Shown: positions 23,501-34,494 of the stretch, in pieces
Numbering within the stretch: the first letter of the stretch is position 1
How the letters are laid out: every line of letters starts with the position of its first letter
Origin: Callaeas wilsoni
Taxonomy: Eukaryota > Chordata > Aves > Passeriformes > Callaeidae
Direction: 5' to 3'
NCBI GenBank assembly: GCA_013398955.1
Contig: VWPU01019389.1
Span: forward strand, 1-64,000
DNA: 64,000 nt
Notes under the pieces: model-generated
Told to the model about the DNA's origin: nothing
Databases searched by the model: none
What the model saw: the letters and a program-made list of their open reading frames with translations, nothing else
Made by a program: the position numbers and the translations under genes

Positions 23501-26260
23501 GTAGATGCTTTTAATAAAAGGAAACTTTAAGATGACTTGCACATTTAAAATTGAAAAACATAATATTTGATCAGGTTCTACATCCCAAATCTCTGGAAAG
23601 AGAAAGAAACCTCCTGCTTCCAAAGGCACCACGAGTGTAATGCAGACTGAGGGGGATGATCAGTAGACACAAGTGAGTGTCTGCCCTTCACCCTGCTCTG
23701 GTAGTTCTTCTCCACCAGGGGATTCATTTCATCCCAGTCTTCTCGATGAGCAACCAGCAAAGCCCATCTGAGCATTTCAATATGAATGGCACTGATAAAG
23801 TCAGGGGACTTGGGCATAATCACGGAAGCAAAGCTTCCAAAATCAGTGGCTATGGAGCACTACGAGCCATTGTCAAAGGTGCTAGAAATGCCAAAGAGGC
23901 AAAACAGCAAATTCACCCTCCTGAAGCAGGACAGGGCCACCTGACCTGTAGGCTGGATTAAATAATGGTGCACCCACAGCCTGGATGGATAGAGGCAGCC
24001 CCATCCCTGGCCATGGTGTTGCACGCCACAGCTGTGAGCTCAGGATGTCTCAAATCCAGCTGAAAGAAACATAAAGGGTAAGGCAGCAGGAAGAAAAGAT
24101 GAAATATGGCATAAATACAGTCCACAGGAGTTTGAGGTTTAAGAAGAAATATGTTCTGCTTGGGAAGGGGAGGATACCCTGTGAGAGACACCAACAACCT
24201 TGGGAGAGCTTTGGATTTCAAGAAAAAACAAGAAAAACCTCTCCAGACATGAGTTTGACTTAGTCCTTGTATAAATGCTTTGGTCTGTTTGTGTCTGGCT
24301 TAGTTTGCTCTCTTAAACGAGTACTGTTTCTAGTGAAGGCAGGGATTTGGATGGGGAAGAAGCATGCTGGAGGCAGGCAGCTCTGTGGTGTGCAAGCCAC
24401 GCCACTCAAGGTGCCCATTTCAGATGGCTGATCAAAGGCAGAGATGCTCACAACACACAGGGAGCATAAACCATTGCAATGCTTTAATTTCCACTAATAG
24501 AGTCAGACAAACAACAACAAAAACAACAACAAAAATTATCTAAATTTACCCGGACAATGTTCTCCTAATAAAACTCCAAACAGGCAGAGCTCAGGTTGAT
24601 TCCACCATCCTTCCCCAGGAGGGTGAAGGAGGATTTTCCTCATGGACTTCGATATATTCAGATTCATGAATAAAAATATATGAAACATAAAGCAAATCAT
24701 TTAATTTCTCAGTAACAATGATGTTAGTTACAGCTATAAAACAAATCTTGTAACTGCAGAAGAGAGATTTTTTAAAATCTTTTTATTAATTCAACAGAAG
24801 GATATTAAAAATGTCTGTCATTACGAGTCTGCAGAAAAGTATTAGGTTCGAATAAGGTCATTGAGGAAGGATAGAGGAAAGTAAGGGGGGGAAGGCTTTA
24901 AGCACTTTTTCAGCATCCTGTGTATACAGACAAATAGCACATATCAGTCTTCAGAGGGTCTGTTTTGGGGAACCTTCACCCCAATACACATGGTCACGTG
25001 TAACATCCACTGAACTTATGAGAAAAGCCTCACATCATCATCTTTCAGCGCTCTTTGGGAAGTGTGAGCTTGCTGCTTGGACAGCTGAATTGTTTGCAAC
25101 CTGTAGTTTATCTGAGGCATCTCAGGTACTATTTTTTTGTTAAGGGGCTGGTCATGTTCCCCTCTTTATCATCATCTTCTGGCCTAGTGATGATGCCCTG
25201 TTCTTACTGAACAGTCACTCCTATTCAATGATATTGCAAGAAACAAAATTAAGTGTATATTCAAAGCAGCTGAAACAATTCTGCTGTTTACTGTCAGGTC
25301 TACCACACAAGGTAAATCATACTTCTATGACACTAGCCGTGGTATAATTTTGCAGAAGGTGGCAGCAGTCTTTGGGCAGCCCCAGCTTGTGGCTGTCCCC
25401 TTGTCTGTGCAGAAAAGTCCCTAAGCAGGGCCCATCCACCTCACATGATCAAATTTTTAGCCTTTGTCACATCTGAAAATAGGAGAGTGGGGGTTCTGCT
25501 GCTTCTTGAACACAATATATCCCATACATCCAGCTTTCTGGGCTAAGCAGGATGCAGGGACCTCTCAGATGTGGAGCCAATAGGGAGCACTCTGGCTACC
25601 TGGGATTTTATAAATCTTTCAGCTATCAGTCTTTCAGAGCTCCAAATGCAAAATCCAGCAGCCCGGGATATCATGTGGATTTATGACTTGGGATTTATGA
25701 ACTGGTCTGGATAAAATAAGAACTGCTTGACTTTTTCTTTTTCTTTTTTTTTAGTATGAGAAAACGAAATAATAAAAAATGAAGCTTTGATTCTTTTTTC
25801 CCTTTTCAAAGCTTGTTGTTTATACAAATGTGGATGTCTTGTATATATCCAATTATTTTGATTTTTCTTCTTATCTGTGTGCTTTCTGGGGCTGGAAGCA
25901 GAACAGAGAACAAGCAATGCTGCTCTCACATGGTTTCCTGCCTGACAGAAATATCCTGAAAAATCATGGTTTTAGGGCACTCCCAGCCCTTCTCCCAAAG
26001 TTAGGAAAGGTGCTCATAAATGTTTAAGAAGGTTTCTGGATGTTTCCAAGCAGTGGGATAGCTCCTCACCATACTGCTGCCCCAGCTCTCACCCACTGTC
26101 ATCACTTTTTTCCTTAAATAATTTTGCAGCTCATTTTATTTTTCATTTGATGCACGCTGAGTTTTTATTATAGGTATATATGCATGCCCACATATATCTA
26201 CACAACCACATGCCTATTTACAGCTGCATAAACGTAACACATATATGTTTATGAGAGAGT
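20600..26260. other. Non-coding stretch, nothing specific recognised
   Basis: This holds chance frames, a T-rich run near 22,127-22,146, an AAC-rich simple stretch at about 24,510-24,535, and a GATTTCAGTGGGAT-like relic near 22,815. The AT-rich segments around 23,340-23,560 and 24,660-24,850 are complex and could include regulatory sequence, but no feature is supportable. Confidence 0.4.
22812..22835 (+). repeat. Possible relic of the CCATTGACTTCAATGGG-type repeat
   Basis: CATGGACTTCAGTGGGATGC matches the sauropsid motif with a few changes. It is very short, so it could be chance. Confidence 0.2.
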
Positions 26261-26264
26261 ATTA

Positions 26265-26352
26265 TGGATGGTGTGTATAAAGGTTGGACTAGATGATCTT
26301 CGAGATCTCTTCCAACCTTAATGATTCTCTATTTCCATTATTCTATTAATTC
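26265..26352 (+). mobile_element. CR1 LINE, 3'-terminal fragment
   Basis: GGTTGGACTAGATGATCTTC, followed by GAGATCTCTTCCAACC and then degenerate ATTCT-type units, is the diagnostic 3' end of avian CR1 elements. The terminal repeat units are decayed (ATGATTCTCTATTTCC, ATTATTCTATT). Only about 60-90 bp is recognisable, so this is a severely 5'-truncated, dead copy in + orientation. It is the clearest taxonomic marker in the window and points to a bird. Confidence 0.92.
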
Positions 26353-26359
26353 TTTTATT

Positions 26360-28390
26360 AAAAACAAATACAGACTATCTGGTTTTTGTTACTAGTGAAC
26401 TGTATATATTTTGCATGAGAGCCCATCCCAAAGGAATTTCTAGTCTTACCTGTAGCTCGTGACCTTCCTTTCAATATTTCTCATTTTACACAAAAAAAAA
26501 GAGATGGTATTTACTTTGGTCAAGAAGAAAACATGTCAGATATATTTTTGCCCTCTCTTCTCATTGACCCTTTCATACCTCTGTTCACAGTTTCTGAATA
26601 ATTTTCTTCCTGCAATCCTTGAATTCTGTTCATTCTTTTATGGATCAAGGTATCCCTTAGGAAAAAGCCACCTAATAAATACCTCCAGTCTTTCAACCTC
26701 CCACCTTCCCCATCCCCTTGGGCGCAGTATTCACATGCTAGCACTGCCAGACCATGCCAACACATCCACTCCAGGTTGCTGAAACTTTTGCACGCACTCT
26801 TCACCTCCTCACACCTCGAGCTGACACCATGTAGATGCTGGCACTGCTGTGCTTAACCTCCACATGAGACCTGTACACCCCAGTAAGTATCTCCTCAGGC
26901 TTCTGACAACCTCTTCAGAAGGGAAGGGGCTGTGCAGGGAGAAAAGGCCGGGAGGGCACATGAGGAAGGGTGCTCCCACCTCTTCTCCTGGTGGTGCCCC
27001 AGCCACAGAGGCAATGCCACAGCAGCACTGAGGGACTGGGGACAATGCTCCTGGAGCAGCTTAGTTTTGCTCTGCCCATGAAGGACAAGCTTTTACATCA
27101 CCTTTACTGCCTGAATAACCTAGTGTGGGGGTGTTTATCACACCAAGGAGTTCAAGTCATCCAACCAAACCCTCTCAGCTCCTATCCTGAGAGCCATAGC
27201 ATGGAAATGCAACAGACTCAGTCTAAGAAATGCCAGCAACTTACTCTTTGTGAGTCTGAAGGAAAATGTGCTGTTTTGTTTCTAATTACTGCAAATTCAG
27301 GGTGAAGTTTTTTTCAGCATGACTTGCAGCCCAGGAATAATTTGATTTGGAGATTTTCTTTCAATAAAATTAAGGAGCCCAGATCATGTCTCAGAGCTAG
27401 ATATAAATTGCTGCTTAAAAAAAAAAAAGATCCAAAATTATATTGGTTTTTAATTATTCCGTATGAATTTTCCAATTGCCATCTCTTTTTAAGCTCAGAA
27501 GTTACGTGGTGAGCAACCAGGTTTGGGATAGGGAGGCTAGGAGAATACTCTCTGCCTTAGCATCTCCCTAACCTCAGCTTTGGTTAAGAAAGTTTGCTGA
27601 GAATTTCATGTGAATTAATGAAATTTAATTAGCAGTTAGGGTGGTGGTGTTTGGAAATATCTTTCCAGTTTTCACCCCACTGAGCATCTGTATCCCTGGT
27701 ATCTCAGGTATCCACTGCAGTTCCCATTCAGGCACTGGAGACATTTTGGGGGCAGTGTTTTTCTCCTCTGCAGGCCTTTTTCTGTCCACTTTTCACATCA
27801 CTGGAAGCTGGAGAAGAACAGGTGGCTCTCGTTGTGACACCAAGGATGTGGTACCCACACCAGAGCAGATGCTCGCAGGAGCTGGGGAGGGTGGTGGAGC
27901 AGCAGTTGTCTCTCACTCATCTCTCTGCAGCACCCAACACCAACAAAACCCACTACACATTGTGTGCCAAAAGCATCTTCACTTGGCTGCTTGGTCCTGG
28001 TACGTGGCTCCTGCTCTCCCCTAGTCCTGGTACCATCTCTGGCATGGTCCATTAAAAATTATCTCTCCATCAGAGAGCAAGGGAGGGGGTTGGGGGCAGG
28101 CTCTGGTGCAAGGCACTAAGTGTCTGGACCCTGCTAAGTTCAAAGGCAGCCTCCCTCCCACCCCGAGGAGGGATGTAGCCGGCCAGAGGATGGCTGGAGG
28201 CCACACAGACGGGAAGGTATGTAACAATCCATTTATCACTTTGCAAATATTAGTGCTGCTTGCATTTGCTGCAGCAATATTTCTTCTTGGAAATTGGTGA
28301 AGTGAGTAATAACAATGTTATTTATTCTAAGACCTTGGAACTGAGAAGCAATAACAGGGGGACTGTTCCTTTGAAAGCTTCGGAGGTGCA
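26360..28390. other. Non-coding stretch, nothing specific recognised
   Basis: This includes a somewhat GC-richer part (26,780-28,180) with only random frames. G-rich sequence at 28,081-28,099 has three G-runs and falls short of a four-run quadruplex. No exon is supported. Confidence 0.4.
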
Positions 28391-28401
28391 GGAAATAAAA
28401 T

Positions 28402-28428
28402 GGGGGGGGGGAGAGGGAGGACGGGGGG
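28402..28428 (+). other. G-quadruplex-prone tract
   Basis: G10, AGA, G3, AGGAC, G6. The G10 can provide two runs, so four G-runs with short loops are available. Confidence 0.6.
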
Positions 28429-28429
28429 T

Positions 28430-29365
28430 AGACCAACAAAGATCTGGAGGAGAGAAAGCCATCAAAATCCTATGTTTAATTTCTTTTTCCCAAAGGTAAT
28501 AAAATGCTTTTTGTAATGATTTTTATATAAACTAGGTGGGGTGGGAAGAAGGGTGAGCATTTCAGATTCATCTCTGGCTGGAACATCCTGCAAGGTAGCA
28601 GGGCATACAGCTTGGGTTTGGAGTCTAGCAAAGAACCTCCTTCAACACAGAGTCTTGTGGTTCTCTTCTTTCATTTTTTTTTCTTTTCCCCCTCGCCTTC
28701 CCCTTACATCCCTTATCTGAATATATAAGGCTGCCCTTTGCTCAGATTTATGGGTTGGGGCAGCACTGTGTGTATTTACAGTCTCCTGACCTGCAGACCT
28801 ACAGCTGAACAAGAGCAGGAGGAAACCAGGGCCTGTTCCATAAACAGAGACAGATACGTGGGGGAGGCAGCAGGAATTGTGAGCAGCACTTAACATTTTT
28901 AACTATTTGGCCAAGCCAAGGAGTTAGTGATTAGATTAGAGGCAAAGAAAAATGAGAAGCAGGGTTAAAGATTTAGGGAAGGTGGGGGAAAAGGACAGCA
29001 ACAACCAACAGAGGCCCCGGGTTTGGCATGGGGAGAAATTAAAAGTTATTGGAATGTTATAAAATGTTTTCCAGGGTAAAAGGGAAGAAATGAAAGCAAA
29101 TCTCCAAAGCATTTTAATCAAGTTATGCTTTCCTTGGGTAGAGCCAAATAGCACTTTTCAAGTCTGATTACCTTTTGAGGAGGTAGATTACTTACTCTGT
29201 GTTTATTCAGGTATTAATTGCCTCAGATAAGGTAAAAAAGCCCCTTACTCAATGATAATAAATATTTCTTAAGTCCGTATCTATGAGTTGGTTTGTCAGT
29301 AGAAATTCACTGCAGATGAGAAAATATTTCAAAGGGGCCAGAGCATTACTCGGCTTCTCAGAGGC
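28430..29365. other. Non-coding stretch leading into the regulatory cluster
   Basis: The part from about 28,900 is AT-rich and repeat-free, with words such as ATTTTAATCAAG and GTATTAATTGCCTCAGATAAGG, and could already belong to the candidate conserved cluster. No separable feature. Confidence 0.3.
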
Positions 29366-29369
29366 AAAG

Positions 29370-29700
29370 GCAGCAAAAGTGCCAACAACCTGGAAAATAA
29401 ATATATGAAATGCAACGTATGTAGGGGTCACAATATAGCATAAGTATATCAACATGATGAACAGCTTTGATGAAAATGGTAAACAAAACCACCCTCTCTT
29501 CCTGTGGCTTGTTTTACATTGCAATAAACCACTGACTCTATAACCTATCAGAACATGCTGAGATTTTATGCATCATTTCCAACTACTATTTGAACATTTG
29601 GTTTAGACTAGTCATGAACCATAATTAATGGGATTTTTTGTGTGTGTGTCCTGATAAAAAGCAAGCTTTATTGTATTTTATTACCTGTTGGTCCAAAGCT
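29370..29700 (+). promoter_or_regulatory. Tandemly duplicated candidate enhancer, upstream copy
   Basis: This block recurs at 30,565-31,000 in the same orientation. Co-linear landmarks here are ATAAATATATG (about 29,397), GATGAACAGCTTTGAT (29,456-29,471), GCTTGTTTTACATTGCAATA (29,507-29,526), TTTGAACATTTG (about 29,590) and TTACCTGTTGGTC (about 29,680). The shared core ends in ATTGCAAT, an 8-bp palindrome of the kind C/EBP-class factors bind. This copy lacks the octamer and the double SOX-like site seen in the downstream copy. The texture (complex, repeat-free, AT-rich) and selective retention of perfect blocks suggest a constrained non-coding element rather than a transposon. Function and target gene are unknown. 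Confidence 0.6.
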
Positions 29701-29709
29701 CCATATAGA

Positions 29710-30560
29710 TGATGTAAATTCATTGTAGGTTTTAGGCTGGGGAAATAGAGGAGATGGGGGGTTTGCACATGACTATGATGAATTAGCGTTTACAATTTCT
29801 AATCAAACCCAGAAGTTTAGCTTGAGATGCCCCATCCAAATTTTCTTTTCTCCTGTGAGTGAGTTGGTAGCGATGGGACACAGAGATTTTGGCCCAGCTC
29901 AGCCTGCCAGGAGGAAAGGGGGAAAAAACCCCCAACAACCCAGGCACCACAAAGACCATGGAGATGAATGGCTCTATTTTATGAGCCATAAAAGTTTTAT
30001 TCATCTTGACACCGAAACAGGTTTAGGCAGTGAGTTGACACGCCTTAAATAAATAAGTGGAATTAATTCCCCAGCTCTTGAAACAATAGCAGCGTGCCCG
30101 TAACGCTGAGAGCTGCCCCGTTGTTTCCCGTTGCTGCTTGATATTGATATTATTTGTGGGTTGTTTTTTTTTTCCTCTGGGGCCTGGTTGCTCCACTTCA
30201 GATTCTTCCCCTGTTTTATTAGAGGTTGAAAAAGGTTCAAGACCTGGTTGTACCACTGCTCCCACCGACAGCTAAAGAACCAGTTTGGCGTCTGGTTTGT
30301 CTGTTGTTTTACTGCTGACCTTCAAATCAACTTTCCCCCCTGACCCCAGGAGACATCTATCATGACAAGAGGCTGTTTAACACAAATGGTGCCCATTTAT
30401 AGGGGAAGAGAGTCAGAAGATTTCCTTGGTTGTTGGTTTTTTTGTTTTCTTTTTTTTTTTTAATGAAGAATTTGGTTTTTTCACCCCTCTTTTCTCAGTC
30501 ACCACAGGTGAAATCCCTCCTAGCAGCTGGCTTATGAAATAATGCGAGGGGAGGCCTTAA
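29710..30560. other. Spacer between the two duplicated elements
   Basis: Mixed sequence with T-rich runs (30,160-30,172; 30,436-30,462). Limited similarity of 29,705-29,765 to 31,000-31,065 (both ending in a G-rich stretch) hints that the duplicated unit may extend a little further. No gene. Confidence 0.35.
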
Positions 30561-30564
30561 TGAG

Positions 30565-31000
30565 CTGAAAGCACCCTCAGCTGGAGATAAATATATGCAA
30601 ATGAGATGCACAAACAAAGGAGCCCGGACAGAGAAATATCTGCAATTCCAGCAAAATGCTGCCTGCAGCTAGAAGATGAACAGCTTTGATAAAATGGTAA
30701 CAAAAAGCACCTTTTTCTCCTCCAGCTTGTTTTACATTGCAATAGAGCATTGTTATTGTAACCCATTGGAGCATGCAGAGGTTTTCTGCCGCTTCAAAAA
30801 AAAAAAGAAAACCTGTTTAAACATTTGTTTTTAAGGCATTCATGGGCTATGAGCAATGTGATAGCTTGGAGTTTTTAGGTGGCTTGGGGTGGGTTTTTTT
30901 GGGGGTGTCGGTTTGGTCATGGTGGGTATTTTGGGTGTGTCTTTTTTAAAGCTATTTTTAATATATATATTTTTAATATATGTTTTACCTGTTGGTCTCT
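30565..31000 (+). promoter_or_regulatory. Tandemly duplicated candidate enhancer, downstream copy
   Basis: Landmarks matching the upstream copy are ATAAATATATG (30,586), GATGAACAGCTTTGAT (30,675-30,690), GCTTGTTTTACATTGCAATA (30,725-30,744), TTTAAACATTTG (about 30,815) and TTACCTGTTGGTC (about 30,983). Relative spacing has drifted by tens of bases between landmarks. Extra motifs here are a perfect octamer ATGCAAAT inside ATATATGCAAATGAG (about 30,593) and the double SOX-like word ATTGTTATTGT (30,749-30,759). Differential motif content between copies is what is expected after enhancer duplication and divergence. The T/G-rich insertion at 30,880-30,950 expands this copy. Confidence 0.6.
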
Positions 31001-31199
31001 CTCTGACTCGGGTTGCTGGTGATTTTGGTCATGATATTTTGCAAGGGGGAAGGCAAGGTGGGGGTGGCTGTGGCTTCTCAAAAAAAAAAAAAAAATCCAA
31101 GTTTCGCTTTCAAATTTGGAGGGAAAATCCAAGTTGACAAGTAGTAAGAAGCAGCTCGGGGCTGGGGGGAGAAGAGGGGAAAAAATCCAGACTTGAACA

Positions 31200-31345
31200 T
31201 TCACCAAGCAGCACCCAAACAGGCAGCTTTAATGAAAGCAATCAAGCCTCGGAGCTAATTCAAAGACAGACATCTAACATGCTGATTTTAATAAGCTTTT
31301 AAAAGGCAATCTCTAACTTTTAAAAGTCGCTCTTTTTAATTTAAT
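31200..31345. promoter_or_regulatory. Candidate conserved non-coding element
   Basis: Repeat-free block with GGCAGCTTTAATGAAAGCAAT, ACATGCTGATTTTAATAAGC and TTTAATTTAATTGAG. GCAGCTTTAATGAAA loosely recalls the ACAGCTTTGATGAAA core of the duplicated element, but not convincingly. Texture-based call. Confidence 0.3.
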
Positions 31346-31879
31346 TGAGGGGTTTTTTTGGTTTATATATTGCCAAAACAAACGCAGTCACTAGAATATG
31401 TTTTCAATATGTATAAGTAGCATATCTAGAAAATGTTTTAAATTAGCCCCATATTTTGAGGGGAGAGGGAGAGGGTGGAGGAAGAAAAGAAAGAGGCTTA
31501 CTTGGGATGAGTCAAAGACATTTTCCAGGGGTCATCATGTCAAAATAATACCTTTATCTTCTCATCCTTGCCTTTATGAATCCTCCTGTGTGAATGTATG
31601 GATGCCTCTTTACCTATAGGCTTCTTCAGAAAACAACCCCGACCGATTGTCTCTCGGAGAGAGGCAAACCTGCCTTTGTAAAAGGCAGAGGAGAAAAAGG
31701 CAGAGAAAATACAGTGCTGTTTAACTTTAAACCTTGTGATATCATTAAATAGATCATTATGGATTTATAAATGGAGGGTAAGCACTATAAAGTTTAGAGG
31801 GCCCTTTACTTCAGGCACTAACCACAATTTTTATATCTGGCAAGAAGAAGAAAAATAGACTTACCTTTAAGGAAAAAAA

Positions 31880-32090
31880 TTCCCCTTTTTCTTTGGCACT
31901 TACAGATGTTAGAGCAGACAAGTGTCGGATTTCCCAATGTCAAGAAGATTTCCTAATTTCTCACAGCCTTCTCCTGTTGCATATTTGGCCCGATGTGGGA
32001 ATCATCAATTTAATTTGTGGGGCTGCGCACTGGAAATCAAGATATACGTGTACATTTGCTTTAATGAACCCTAAAACCTGACAGGGAGCT
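31880..32090. promoter_or_regulatory. Candidate conserved non-coding element
   Basis: Complex block with GAATCATCAATTTAATTTGTGG and CAAGATATACGTGTACATTTGC. The words ATCATCAATTTAATT suit homeodomain/TALE binding. Texture-based call. Confidence 0.3.
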
Positions 32091-32164
32091 CTCTGCTCGC
32101 AGTTGCCCTAAGCTCAGGATTTCAAGAGTTAATAAAAACTTGGTTCTATTAGGAAGGCTTTCTT

Positions 32165-32670
32165 TTTGCAGCCCAGGTTTGTAGCAGCATAATTATGTTC
32201 AACTGCTGCTGTTTGAAAAGGGCAAACAGCATCTTAGGCACAGAACAATGAAATTACAGCTGAGATTTAGGTTAGCAAAAGCCGTCTTCTGCAGGCTTTT
32301 ATGATTCATTATTTCCCATTAAATACAGTATTAGAAGTGTACACCAGATAGCTCATGGTTGCTGCGCTCAGAGCACATTATCTATATTACACAGGTCTGG
32401 GGAGCAGAATTAGAAAACTTTGGGGGAATGAGCAATATGTGTTTGCTGATAGAAGTACCATATGGCTCATCTTCCTCAATTGCTTTCATTGCGACTCTGA
32501 TGCTGGAGAAATTAAAGTTTTATTTGATGTGGCACAGCTTAATGAACTGTCTTCTGTTAGGAAAATTGAATATGTTTCCTGTTATTTGAGCACAGAGCCC
32601 TCATGGTTTTGGCTGATGAGGGATGCATTATGTATTGTTTATTTAGCATTTTGAAAACAAAAGCAGATAT
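32165..32670. promoter_or_regulatory. Candidate conserved non-coding element block
   Basis: About 500 bp without simple repeats. It contains the perfect 10-bp palindrome CATAATTATG (32,188-32,197), typical of paired homeodomain binding, plus ACAATGAAATTACAG, TTATGATTCATTATTTCC, GAGCAATATGTG and GGATGCATTATG. A ~99-codon + strand frame runs through it but shows no protein signature. I read the block as regulatory, not coding. Confidence 0.4.
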
Positions 32671-32679
32671 TGGAGGTAA

Positions 32680-33780
32680 AATTGATTACTGCAGGATGTG
32701 TTATATAATCACATTTTTCTCTCTTTAAATTATGGCCTTGCCTATTGTTTTTATGGCAGCATTTTTTGAGGGGGGGAGGGCGTCCCCTAATAAAAAAGGA
32801 GGGGTTGTTGAGGCAAAGTATATAATCACTGCTTTGTTTAAAAGCAGCGCTAGAACTTTTTAAGTTTAGGCAAGGACATGGGAAAATAAAAGAAGTGCAC
32901 TGGTGCACTTACACATGTATTAACCTGCAGGCCCAGCGGCTGCCATGCTGTTGGTCTGGGGGTGCTCGAGGACTGTGTGTGCACTGGGCTGTGTCATTAG
33001 AAGAAGACTCATTTCTCCATCCTAGGTGGAGGACACAAAGAGGGAAACATCCAGAATTCAGGAACCGAATACCCTGAATTTCACATTCCTTAGTATGCCA
33101 GACAGAGTTAATGGCAAAATGTTAATACCTGTAGGGGAGGGGGTGAATATAGGTGGGGAGAATATAGAAAATTACTGGGAGGAGCAGGGCCCGTGTTACC
33201 AGGCACTGCAACATCACTCATTTATCTGGGGCAAGAAATAAGATATTGATGGAAAGATGGCTCTGATTAAAGGCAATGTGTGGGTTTGGCTTTGTTTTCT
33301 AGTGTAAGTAGACATGCACACACCAAGGATTATATACCCTACCCATGTCATTATTGATTGGCAGCAATAAGCCCAGTGATAGGGCCATGGGTGCTAACAC
33401 TTCTTCTCACCAAAGGAGCAGAAAACTATATTTCAGCTCTGAAACTTGCAAAAAATTTAATATCTCTGAAGTATGTTATTCTTATTAATTCCACTTCTAT
33501 TTGTTGGAAATCCTGCCCCATGACACCCTCTGACTTTTACTGTTATTCTCACCAGAAAAGGGAGGTGGGGATCAAGGAGCAGTGAGTGGAAGGTAAAAAC
33601 TGCCTGTGATAACTCAGTGCTTTTCTCCTGCCCTCGTGCTGCTCTGACAAAAAGACAATTTGTCTTGTGTGCCCCACGATGTTTGAGGACTCTGGAAAAC
33701 GTGCCTGTTAAACAAGCCCCACATAGAATCTAAATACCATCCATTAAAAGAGAAAGTCCCAACGTGTTTATAGCAGCTGG
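32680..33780. other. Non-coding stretch between candidate elements
   Basis: This contains a G-run (32,770-32,780, three runs only) and otherwise unremarkable sequence. No supportable feature. Confidence 0.35.
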
Positions 33781-33799
33781 CCAAGGCGCTCAGCCCTCG

Positions 33800-33870
33800 C
33801 CCCGGAAAAACTCCCATTGACGTCAGCGGGGCTTGTGCTTATGCAAAGAGTGCGGGATGCTGCTCTGCAC
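33800..33870 (+). repeat. Relic of the CCATTGACTTCAATGGG-type repeat carrying a perfect CRE
   Basis: CTCCCATTGACGTCAGCGGGGC followed by TTGTGCTTATGCAAAGAGTGCGGGATG tracks the sauropsid repeat motif (CCCATTGACTTCAATGGGGC, then a 'GTGC-TA-GCAAAG-GTGC-GGAT' tail). A change of T to G in the middle creates TGACGTCA at 33,818-33,825, the full 8-bp cAMP-response-element palindrome. It lies right at the 5' edge of a candidate conserved block. Confidence 0.45.
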
Positions 33871-33899
33871 CTTTGGAAAGAAAAGGAAAAAAAAAAAGA

Positions 33900-34390
33900 A
33901 AGAGTGATACTGGAAGGAGGATATTGCTCTTGCTCTTGAAAATGTCTCGGAGCAAAGTGGTTAGAGCAAAGCCTGTACAAACAGTGACTATAAATATTTT
34001 CCATTCTGTATCACTCTTCAAACAGTTCCCTGCAGTAATTTCAGGTGAGTACAAAAATAAATAAATTATAGCATGAGGGGAAGAAGAAGAAACGAGAAAA
34101 GAAAAAAAAAAAATTACATTGCAATCGAAGCTCACAAAAGCTCAATTTCTTTCATTCGGATCTATTTCCCAGAGAAGAAACGGGTGGGTTTTTATGAAAG
34201 GCTGCTCCATGACAGGAGCCTCCTTTGAGGAAGACCATTATGCATTGTTATCAGCATGGCGTAATTTGACTGTTGACAAAGTATCTGTGGCAGTGAGAAT
34301 GAAAGCAGTTAGAAGTGTGTCGGGTTGTAATCAAGAAGATGCTTAGCTGTGCAACGCTGCATCTTGAGCAGATTTGAATCAACATTGCCT
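33900..34390. promoter_or_regulatory. Candidate conserved non-coding element block
   Basis: Repeat-free block containing ATTATGCATTGTTATCAGCATGG (octamer-like next to SOX-like words, about 34,238-34,260), GGCGTAATTTGACTGTTGACAAAG and GAAGATGCTTAGCTGTGCAACGCTGC. The juxtaposition of POU-like and SOX-like words resembles neural or pluripotency-type enhancers in general. A small ATG frame with a good donor sits at 33,942-34,044 (see findings). It ends at a CA-rich microsatellite (34,397-34,430). Confidence 0.4.
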
Positions 34391-34396
34391 TGAGGG

Positions 34397-34432
34397 GACA
34401 CACACACACAGAGACATAGATACACACACATA
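34397..34432. repeat. Imperfect (CA)n microsatellite
   Basis: ACACACACACAGAGACATAGAT followed by ACACACACATACC. Short and interrupted. Confidence 0.85.
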
Positions 34433-34494
34433 CCAAAAAAAAGTCCATTAATTTTTAGTGGGAAAATTAGAGTGGCACTTGATGAAGTGAAATT

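Noticed and set aside
28081..28099. G-rich tract as a quadruplex
   Set aside because: Only three runs of three or more G within a reasonable distance.
29249..30766. Minus-strand frames through both duplicated elements that give a partly similar peptide start (Gln-Cys-Lys-Thr-Ser)
   Set aside because: The similarity follows from DNA identity of the duplicated core. Single-base indels between the copies break frame equivalence, so coding is not supported.
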